The notes beneath the pieces were generated by a model. The model had not been told where the DNA came from. It ran no database searches and saw only the letters and a list, made by a program, of their open reading frames with translations. Shown in pieces: positions 54,573 through 64,000 of a DNA stretch of 64,000 nt. Both the position numbers and the translations under genes were made by a program. This DNA is from Cavia porcellus. Its lineage: Eukaryota > Chordata > Mammalia > Rodentia > Caviidae. The stretch lies in assembly GCF_034190915.1 (NCBI RefSeq), contig NW_026947506.1, positions 34,079,748-34,143,747 on the forward strand. The letters run 5' to 3'. How positions within the stretch are numbered: position 1 is the stretch's first letter; every line of letters starts with the position of its first letter.

Positions 54573-57500
54573 ATCACCTCAGGCTGAGGCCCTTTGGACC
54601 AGGCTAGCTCACTCAGCCCCAGGTATGGGCCAGTTGGTATTTTCTTTGTGCACCCCATAGTTTGTTGTGTTGATTTATTCTCCATTGCTCTGGTAGCTGA
54701 AACCAGGAGTTCTTGCTGGAAAAAGAAAGAAAACCTAGAAAGGCAATTTGGGCAATATAATGATCCTAACGTGTGCTGAAGAAGCTCACATTTTGGTTTA
54801 CAGTTCATGGGGGTCACGGAAAACACATATCACAAAACTCATATAAGGAAAAGATAGTATTCAAATACTTTGAGCACCCCAACTGTGGCAAAACAAATGC
54901 TAAATCAAACTTTCTGGGTCTACCTGTAATGCAGAAAGCATCCTATTTAATCCTGTTTTGTTGTAATGCCATTTAGCTGGAACAGATGTTGTTGGGGTAG
55001 CCTGTCACCAATATGTTATTACAGCCAGCACACCAAACTGCAGATGCTGTAGGAAAGATGGGAAAACAATTTCTAGAGACTCAGGTTGGTGTTCACAGGG
55101 GAGAACGGAAACCATCTCTTCACACGACTCACTTTACATCCAGAGACCTTGAATCAATGTTCCCACCCTGGCAGCACAGCCTTCTGAGTGTATAAACACC
55201 TCTGTGGCTGGCGATTTTGTGATCTATATCAAAACATGTTCTTGCATTTCCAAAAGAGATTAACAGCACGAAACACTAGAAGGCACCTGGAGGGAAAAAC
55301 ACTTGCTGATTTGCGTAAATATTTTACTATGGAGAGCTTTTAGTGTTTAAAGCCTTCCTTCAGGGACGCATGGAGCCACCTGAGTGCGGGCATCCCTCCT
55401 TACTTGCCAGACTGCTCCATGTTTCTTGCCCTCAAATGCTGCTGAGTTAGACTCAGACACACAGGCCTGCTCCATCACACCCTGGATACTGCTCTGTTGG
55501 AAGGCCCTCAGCCTTTCTGGGGCCTAACAGGTACTTAGAGCTTATTACTGAGGGTATGCAGAGTTCTGCTGAGAATTAGGAGTACAACTGAATATGATCC
55601 ATGTCTAGGTTTTCCTCATTTGGACCCACCATTTCATTTGTATAGTCATAATGTATGTGGCTCAGCTTAAGGTTTCCCAGGGCCATTTGGCTGCTTTTGG
55701 GTTCCCTGACCTCTTCCAGCAGATTGGCAAGGGTGTCACTGTCTTCCAGTGGCAACTGAGGGATCAGGAACACTGTGCTCTGCTAGTGGCCTAGTTCTGA
55801 GGCCCTGTGAGTTGGGGGAACTCTCAGACTGATGTTCTTTGTGTACTGGCTAAGAGATAACCCATGGAAGGTTTTCAGCTACCTTTAACGTCTAGACAAA
55901 ATCCCAAAGGGCTGTGCCCGCTCTCTGACTCAGGCTTTGAAAAACTGATGCAGTCTGTGGTTGCATCTTCTTAGCATCTCTTCTTTGCTTCCCACACTGG
56001 AGAGCAGAAGGTGTCACATGCTAGCAGCATGCACTTTGTCGATCTAATTCTGTGTGGGTGCATGGTGCTTCCTCCATCTCCAGGTCTATTCAGAAACCTG
56101 TCAGTGTCAGCCTCTCTCGAGGTGTTTTAATCTTCACTTTGGATCGAAGCTCCCCATCCTTGGCCTTATTCCTTTGAATGCCTGTATTATAATAATTCAC
56201 CCATACCCTTAAATGCAAGGCCTCTCTTAGGCCTTGCCTGGCTCCTCTTATTGATTCGACTTCCCCGTTCTTTCCTAGCACACACCGCAGCCTTCTGACC
56301 TTGCCTTGCTGAAATTCAGCACGCTAATGCTTCTGATCTAGTTGTGACCGTAATTACAGAATCAGCCTCTTCTCTGCAAATGCTCTCATCTGTGAACACC
56401 ATCTATCATTGTATTCTCTAAAAATGCAGAAACTATTACTCGGCTGCCTTTTTTACCAAGTATGTCCCAAAAAAGGCTATTGTTCATTGAGTAAGATTTT
56501 AAACGTGTCAGCATATGATATAGTTATTATAATCTTTTGTTCAACAGACCACAGTGTGGGGACTAGAAATGATAGTATCTATATTTAAAAAGAAATAATA
56601 GGAAGGTACATATATAACCCAGAGGCTGAGGAATTTTTTTCCAGTAGCTCAGTGTGGGAACTAGATCAGAGATAAAAAGTAATAACCCAGATTTCTTGCA
56701 ATTAGAAACAAATGACACTGTGCCTTACAGTTTACATACATTGTGTACTGAGACTTCACCATAATTGTACCAGTGCTGGCAGTATGAGGGCCACACGAGG
56801 CAGGTCCAGACAGTGTGATATAGCCGGACCATGGTGCCCACAGAGATGGGTACTGGGATCCCTGCAGATACCAAACTCTGCAGATGCACAAGTTCCTTGA
56901 TGCAAAATGATGTCGTATTTGCATATAACCTACACATATTCTCCTGTGTGCTGTAAATCATCTGTGGATGACTTGCAATGCTATAGACACAGTTCTTCTT
57001 TCTGAATGTTTCCAGTCCTTGGTGGAGTGTAAGATGTAGAAGAACCCTTAGACACAGAGAGCCGCCTATACTAAACAGTCATTAAAACTCACATTGCTGA
57101 AGGGAAAAAGTAATTTTAATATAGTGTACAAAATAGCCCATGTTGGAGTGAAAATTCTGTTTTGTTTAAATTCAGGTACATATAAAAATGATTACAAAAA
57201 ACTTCTGAGAGAGTAGCAGTGATCTGTAAGTGGGAAGGTGGCCTTATTATACGTCCATCTACCTCCACCAAGCACTCGCCACTCCCAGCTCAGAGGGGCT
57301 ACTCCCCACCTCTGGGCTCTGAACATTAGGCACATATTTATGGAACCCCCTTGCCCCGAGTCAGTGCTGCATGACCCAATGGATAAATAGTGTGGCTCTC
57401 TCCTTGAGATGAGGCTGCCATCTTCAGTGGGTAGTGGCAGCCTCACAGCTCTGAGCACACAGTATATGGTTTCCTCCCCATGTGGCTCACTAGTTTTACT

Positions 57501-57654
57501 TCTCCTGCAGTCATCTCTCAAATAAACCACCTACCTATGTCTCAGAGCATGCCTCTGGGGACCTACCATTGGGTCACAGGTTACTTATGCTATATTTTTT
57601 TTTACTTTTTTAGATAACTTTTATAATAAGGAAATAAATAATATGATATTTAGG

Positions 57655-57812
57655 ATATGGATACTGAGAATTGAACTCAGGGTTTTTATACTGAGCTACA
57701 TCCCCAATTCTTTTATTTTTTGAAGCAAGCTCTCACCAAATTGCTAAGCTGCCCAACATGGTCTTGAACTTGTAATCCTCCTGCCTCAGAATGCCAGAGT
57801 TACAGGCTTTAT
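57655..57812 (-). mobile_element. B1-ID dimeric SINE, antisense
   Basis: The ID half appears as GAGAATTGAACTCAGGG...CTGAGCTACATCCCCAATTC. It is followed by the B1 half with AAGCAAGCTCTCACCAAATT, GCCCAACATGGTCTTGAAC and CCTCCTGCCTCAGAATGCC. The same fused architecture occurs at 8978 and 17150. Confidence 0.82.
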
Positions 57813-60486
57813 ATAAAAGGACAAGACTTAGGCAAGGGAAGGGGCTGAGGCACAGAGAGAGCTTTAGAACTGCCTCAGAGATCCCTGGGCAGGGCCTGGG
57901 CTGTCTCAGTGGGATGGAAGTGCTGTGTGCAGCAGGGCAGCTAGCCTCTCTGAACAGGAAGGTCGGACCTCCTTGTATGCAGCCTCTGAGCTGGTTCAGT
58001 GCTGACTGCTGGCCAGCTCAGCAAAAGGGCCTCATGCCAGGCCCGTGTAAGTGTAGCATCCAGAGTGTCCTTTGGCCCTGTGTCCCTCCCCACTCTGTTG
58101 TTGAGTCCACTAGACTCAGTTTTGTTTCTGGCCTCTGCCACAAGGCACTGAGCTTGGGTCCTCCTCTGTAGACCCTTTTCTAACATGAGCACCTTGTGGT
58201 TTTCCAGGTGGCCTAGCTTTTTTGGCCACTTTCTGGTCAATTTGTTTCCCCCTCTGGAGAACTGCTGTAAGCTAGACGTTCTGCTTTCCAGTTGTACTGG
58301 AGTCGAGCCCATCATTACAGTGGGGTTCACTGCCTCTGCCCTTGGTCTCATTCTTTCACCATCACCTTCAAAATATCCTGCTGAGTGACTTTCTCCAAAT
58401 CATCTGCTCTGTCCTTTTGCTCATCTGAGAGGTGGAAGGAGCTAAGTGTGGCAGCAAGGCATCGTGGGGAGGACAGGTTCTGATACCAGGAGACCCACCC
58501 AGCTTCATCACTGTGTTCATGGTGATGTGCAGAACCTGCCTGCTTCACATACATGCTTTCTTCTGCTTATGGAATGCCTTAGGTCTACTTGCTACATAGA
58601 ATGTGCCCAAAGCTCGAGGCCCCTCATCTTGTTAACAAGCAGGCGTGATTATATGATCTTGCCCAAGGTGAGCACAGACAAGGTCTCTGACTCTCTCCAG
58701 TACAACCAAGGGCTTCTGAGAGAGATGCAGGATTACATACAACATATAACATGTGGCAATGTATTGCCCAGAGCAGAGATGACATAGGCCGAAGGGAAGG
58801 AACAAGTGGAGCATAGTCATCGGATATAGTCACATGACAGGGTAACCTAAGGCCAAGGGTCATCCTGGGATGACAGGAGATTAGAGGTCAGGGCAATGAT
58901 AAAAAGAAGGATCTGGCTTGGCTAAGAGGTGCTAGTTCCCCTTTGGTCCCTAAACTTTGTGGTTCACAAAGAAGTGCTATTGAGTATAATCTTCAGTTCA
59001 CTAGGTTAGTATCTCTAACAGTTTAATCTGAATAGAGGTAAAATAATACTGATTAAATAGTAAAATATATATATATATCTATGATCACATCTAGACCCTA
59101 GAAATAAATAATGCCTCAGTAATTCAGACTTCCAAGTTGAAAGGCAAATTGGAATGGTATGGAAGAATTGCAATCCCACACCAGTTTACAAAATGTGAAA
59201 TAGCAAATAGTGAGGTAAGGCTGGCTGGCAGAGCCCACGGGAGGGTACGTTAATGGGCATGGGGTGCCTGCTGGCCTTGAGGATAACCAGCAAGGGCAGA
59301 TCAGGAGCCTGTGGAGGGAGTGCTGTCAAGTAAGTTCCACTTCCCTGCTATCTGAGGTAAACCTGTGCTTTCTCGCATTGTGAAGAAGAAATCTACTCAA
59401 CTACAAATCTGTTCAGTGTGCAAAACCAGCGGTATGATCCTGCCTGCAGTGTGCACCAAACAGGGTGCACAGCCCGGCCCCAGGCATCCTCTGTTTTTAA
59501 TGCACTTAATTTGCACTTCTCTAAGGAGGCCTGTGTCTCTTGATCCCCAGAAATGGTATTCAAGCGTCTAAATTCACTTGTACTGCTCACTCAGCATTCT
59601 TGATGTTTTTTAAAATATTGTGTTTGATCATGGTCTTCTCAGTCATGTTCATGTCACCAATATAATGTGTGGGCTTGGTTATAAAGTATGATTGGTCTTT
59701 GCAAAATATCTTTAGTTTCTAAGTATGCACATGGCAATGGCTTTGGGCCACAGTGGGTTGCTTTTGTGCTGGTTACAAATTGACTGTGTTCGTATGGTCA
59801 GGAGGAAGTTGGGGCCATACCCAGGAATGAGACCCACTTTGGGCTATGTGTAGAAGTAATAATCCCATGTGATCAATGGTGCCCTAGAACAGAGGCAGGT
59901 TGTTTTCCCCAGCCTTGATCTCTGCTGTGAGCCACTTTTACCTCTTCCAAAGCAAGTGTCACTCTGTACCTGCAGCCTCTGACTGCACAGCGACATGGAA
60001 CCCTCGAGTCACCTCAACACAGAGATAGTAGATAGCTGTTGAAAGCCAGAAGGAGATATATTGAGAAGTTTGGGGTGATGGGAGAGCACCATTTCTGTAT
60101 CTCACAGCAACTGGTAAGTCTGAGAAGACACAATTCAGAGTTAAAAACAGATAATAAAGAGGTAAGCATGTTAAAATATATAAAAAGTAGGAGAAAGAAA
60201 GCAGTAACATAGTGAACCAAAATTAGGTGACAGAAAAGATATGAGATGGTTAGGAAGAAGGAGATAATGCTGGTTTCACTGTCATTCATGACAAAGAACC
60301 ATGAGGTGCTATCAGAGAGAGGCAAGAGCTAGAAGAACCACGGACAGGTAATGAGCCCTCCAAAAGATCAGAAGGAAAAACTCACAACCAGCCAAGCACA
60401 TGGCCTCCAAAGATGCTAGGGGAAAAAGCAATATGCAGGACAGGATTCTGATCCGCTGCAGTGTGCTCAGAGGGATGGGGGGGTCA

Positions 60487-60608
60487 GCAGGTGCGGTGAT
60501 GTACACCTCTGACCTGGCACGCAGGAAGCTGAGGCAAGAGGATTACAAATTTAAGACTAGCTTAAATTATATAGTGAGATCCTATATAATGAAGAAAGAT
60601 AGAAAAAT
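60487..60608 (+). mobile_element. B1-like SINE
   Basis: CAGCAGGTGCGGTGATGTAC, GCAGGAAGCTGAGGCAAGAG, GATTACAAATTTAAGACTAG and TATAGTGAGATCCTATATAA follow the B1 order. No ID half is visible. Confidence 0.75.
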
Positions 60609-63498
60609 ATCTTCCTAAGCACTCTGCTTCTGTATTCTCAGATTATCCCAGAAAGATGCCCAGCAAAGTAGAACTTGGTTAGGAGTGGGGCTCTGGTAGG
60701 TGTGAGATCAGGTGTGGAGAAGCATGCCTTGCACTATTTACTTTGTGCTAATTTTGAGCCATTTAATGTAATACAATTCAAAACTAATAATAAAACACTT
60801 TACCACAACACTTTAATGCCTTTTTTTAAAGGCAATTTAAATCTAGAGTTTTCCCAGATTGAATACTAATTCCATGTCCAGAGCTGCTGCTCCCAGTTAA
60901 AAGCTTTGAACTGGAATCAGATGGAATTAGAATTCAGTAGTTTTCCTGGCCCCGAAGAAACAGGAAATCATTGAGAAATACATATTTGCGGAGGAATCAC
61001 CACTTACGGAAGCTTGCCCTGAACGTCTGTGAAGGTAGGGCTTGCTCCTATCAACAGTAAAGTGGCAAAAGTTAAGTGTTTTCCCCAATCCTCAATCCTT
61101 GTGGGCCAGGCTGGGAACTTGAGTGTGTTGCTTGTGACCCTGCCAGAGTCACCCATCTGTCCTGGGGCTGCCTAAGGCTTTTGTGGAACTGTCACAGGCT
61201 CTGTGGGAGAGGGAGGAGGGGGAGCCTCAGAATAAAGCTCTGTGGAGGCTGCACAAAAACATTACTTGAGGGTTAACAAAGAGGCCACCAGAATACTGTG
61301 GTGAAGGGACAGTTGGAAAATGGCACCTTCCAGCTGCAGGACCATGGAGCACTGGTTATTATTACCACTTTGGAGTCATATCAGACCCAAGAATGCTGCA
61401 GACAGAGCACTGTGGCCATACTGTATTTTGGAAGTGTTTCCTGTTGTCCCCAGCCCCAGTAAGAGTCAGAGAGGGGGCATCATTTGTCCACAGAGTGGGA
61501 AATTAGCAAAGCCTGGGTTCCAGTCTAGCTACGTGCCCTCTAGAACTCACATCCTTCCCTCTAGAAAGAACACTGTTCCTGTTGGGAAATCTGCTCATCA
61601 AGGGCGCTGTGGAACATAGGACTATCTCCTTGCCAAAAAAAGGGTATGGGTTGATCTTTCTAGAAGGAAAGTGAGGCCTGTGGTTCCCATTGTCACCAAC
61701 TCCTGCACTATACACTGGGCTCCTAGGCTGCAGGAAGAGCTGTAGGAGCCCAACAGGGTCTTCCCTGTCCCATAGCACACAGGATGCTCAGGTATGGCAC
61801 CTGCTGCTGCTGTGCCATCTTTCTTTTCTTCAGAATGCTGGGTGTCTGGCATCACTGCAGGCTTGAACCTGGAATCTGTGGATTCCACTGAGCTGCAGAC
61901 TCCTAGCCACATCATTATGATAGGGATAAGAAGGAGAAAGAACGGTCTGGGAGAAACCTTTTCTAGGCTTCTGTGGGTGTAGACAGGGAAAGCTTAGAGC
62001 CTGATACCTTGGCCAGTGGCCTGAGGCCAGCTGGACAACCTCAAGGAAGCCCCTGTGGGTCCCCATGCAGGTAGGCAAGCCCAACCATCAGAACTAAGCC
62101 ATGGCTGTGATGATGTACCTGGGCATCCAGGTGGCATTGTGCTGGATGGGGGTGGCCATGCCTTGTCCCAGTCTGTGTGATGATGATAGTAGTACTGACA
62201 ATGACCTCATGGCAGGAGCTGACAGTCAAGGTACACTTTGAGTGTGACCTCTGTGTGATTATCCTTCAGCCTCCACAAAGCAGCTGGAAGGGGCTCTTTA
62301 CATAGCTGGATATACAGCAGCACAGGAACTGCTGTGCAGGAGGATATCAGGCAGCTCAGTCACCCTTGATCCAAGGGGCAGGCAAGGAGAAGGAACATAG
62401 TGCACAGAGGTGCCTCACCCAGAGCTGAGAGGCTGGGGATATCCAAACTGGTGCACGAGCCAGCCTGTCAGGGTGCCAGGCAGCACTTGGTCCCTGCGGG
62501 TGGCCACCCCCTCAAAGGCTGCCTGTGATGGCATTGCTGGCAAGGGTTGGTCGTCTCTGCTCACTTGACTTCCCCTTGTAGGTCCTCCTTGTTTAAACTG
62601 AAGTTGGGATGTCATTAATTTTTCTGATGCCACAATACCCTGATGCCACAGTATCCTGTCTGGTTTTAATCAGCTGGCAGCCAAGCAGCAGGACCACACA
62701 CTCTTTGTGAGTCCAAAGAAGAACAAACCTAGTGCAAGCATCCTGGAATGGGTCTGAGAGCTGGCAAGGCCTCTTTAGATGCTGGCAGGCGAGCCTCAAG
62801 ATTGCCTGGTTGGAGGGATTTGATCATTAATAATGTTTGATCAACCATGAACCTTTAATAGTCAAAGAACTTTGAGCTGCTCAGGCAGGCCCAGCCCTCT
62901 CTCAGCAGATTAAAAAGCACTGGGGGAGGATTCTTCAAAGTGAAACCTCCCTGGAACTAAACAAGATGCTAGGGAGGGGGTGGCACAAAGAAAAGGAAGC
63001 CTAGGATCATGGGCAGTGTGAAAACAAGAGAAAGGAGGGTTACAAAAAGGGTGCCAGGCCTATGTGGTCACTCTGCCCAAAAGGCTACATTGTGATTGGC
63101 AAATTTTAAAGGACTTGCTGAGGGCTGGCACTGCCATGTCCTGCCCAGAAGAGAAAGGAACCGTTACCTCATCGGCAAGGGAACGAGGGAACAGAAAAGC
63201 CGCAGCCTACCCTGCAGCAGGAGCAAAGACAGGACTCTAGTGGCAGCCTTGGGAAAGATGAAACTGTTTTCACATCTTGTTTCCATGACATATGAAGAGT
63301 GAGACAAGTTTCCCGGGAGATTATGCTTTGAGGCCCTTCACGTATCACCCTAAGTGTGATTTGCCTTTCTGTGCATCCTATCCTGCTGCTGTGTTTAAGT
63401 CTCTAATCCAGAAGTCATTATGGGGTGGCAGGCAGACCTGAATCCCAAGGACTGGCTGAGCAGTCTCCTTGTATCTCTCTGCCCTGCCTCACCCACAG

Positions 63499-63693
63499 GA
63501 TACCAGATCGCCTATCGCCTGGCCAGCAGCCGCCCACACACATTTACCACCGTGGAGGTTGGCGCCACTGTGCGACAGTTCACAGCCACCGAGCTGGCCC
63601 CAGAGTCTGCATATGTCTTTAGGCTCTCAGCCAAGACAAGGCAGGGCTGGGGGGAGCCACTGGAGGCCACAGTCATCACCACCGAGAAGAGAG
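63499..63693 (+). CDS. SDK2: Sidekick exon: C-terminal half of an FN3 domain (last visible exon)
   Basis: 195 nt. Two bases complete the Gly codon and one base remains at the end. Acceptor CTCACCCACAG, donor GTAAGCC. It encodes YQIAYRLASSRPHTFTTVEV, GATVRQFTATELAPESAYVF and RLSAKTRQGWGEPLEATVIT, then TEKR. This completes the FN3 domain started at 51051. The next exon lies outside the window. Across all seven exons the frame is unbroken for 1,099 nt, about 366 codons. Confidence 0.96.
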
Positions 63694-64000
63694 GTAAGCC
63701 CTTCCGCCCAAATCTAATGTCATGGCAGGGACAAAAGGAGGTGGTGAAGGACATGTGGTTGCCATGTTGGAGTCTCTGGTCCACAGAGAAGCCTGGGACT
63801 TCCCTCAGAAACACAGAAAAGACCCACTGAGCAAGACACTGAGCTGACCACCTTATCATGTTGTATCATTATCTACATAGCACAACCTTTAGCCACTTCC
63901 TCCTCTCTCAGACAGGTGAGATTACCCAGGCTTAAAGATGAGAAGCATGGCTCAGTCAGGTTGTGTAAGTGTGCCAGGGTTGCACAATCACATGACTATA
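63694..64000 (+). other. SDK2: Start of the next intron
   Basis: Only 307 bp are visible. A MIR-like phrase may lie at 63895-64000 (GATGAGAAGCATGGCTCAG), but is too weak to call. Confidence 0.8.

Larger units (their letters stand above)
51150..63498 (+). other. SDK2: Intron, 12.3 kb
   Basis: The recognised repeats are a MaLR-like piece with a SINE inside it (53070-53710), a MIR (54322-54572), a B1-ID (57655-57812) and a B1 (60487-60608). Long stretches such as 51150-53070, 54573-57650 and 60610-63498 show nothing clear. Confidence 0.85.

Noticed and set aside
1..64000. A novel defence, CRISPR or operon-type system
   Set aside because: The sequence is mammalian intronic DNA with spliced exons and SINE/LINE insertions. 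There are no spaced direct repeats with unique spacers and no bacterial gene clusters.

Overview
The window is vertebrate nuclear DNA from a placental mammal, almost certainly a rodent. Rodent-type SINEs are spread through it: tRNA-derived ID elements, B1 elements and B1-ID dimers. Several ID copies and one B1 with an internal duplication suggest a beaver-like (castorimorph) or related non-murid lineage. That last step is an inference. There is no prokaryotic gene organisation, no CRISPR array and no tRNA or rRNA gene.

The only host gene seen is a large one on the + strand. Seven coding exons lie at 35364-35473, 36759-36909, 37625-37862, 47268-47383, 48898-49087, 51051-51149 and 63499-63693. 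They keep one reading frame for 1,099 nt across AG/GT splice sites. They encode the end of one fibronectin type III (FN3) domain followed by three complete FN3 domains of a Sidekick-family synaptic adhesion protein. SDK2 is the best match from memory and SDK1 is the alternative. Everything upstream of 35364 (more than 35 kb) looks like one repeat-filled intron; the last 0.3 kb is also intronic.

The most interesting part is the first 25 kb, a nest of L1-type retrotransposons. A full-length but dead L1 (667-7172, minus strand) has a perfect 17-bp target-site duplication, two ~92-bp 5' monomers, broken ORF1 and ORF2, and a long ~1.3-kb 3' UTR. Three further elements (A 9368-12563, B 16862-20719, C 22286-25430) share that 3' UTR. 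They carry a different GC-rich 5' UTR and an L1-type ORF1, but no ORF2. They are ORF1-only 'half-LINEs' (HAL1-like). Copies B and C keep intact 337-codon ORF1s that differ at about five residues, and they lie head to head as ~3.1-kb inverted repeats 1.57 kb apart. Copy B ends with about 0.7 kb of non-element DNA, a new AATAAA and a poly(A) tract, all inside one 15-bp target duplication. This is the signature of a 3' transduction, and the transduced piece carries a whole B1-ID SINE.

From 25 kb to 64 kb the introns hold scattered older repeats (MIR, L2, MaLR-type LTRs, old L1 pieces), a few ID and B1 insertions, and short simple repeats.
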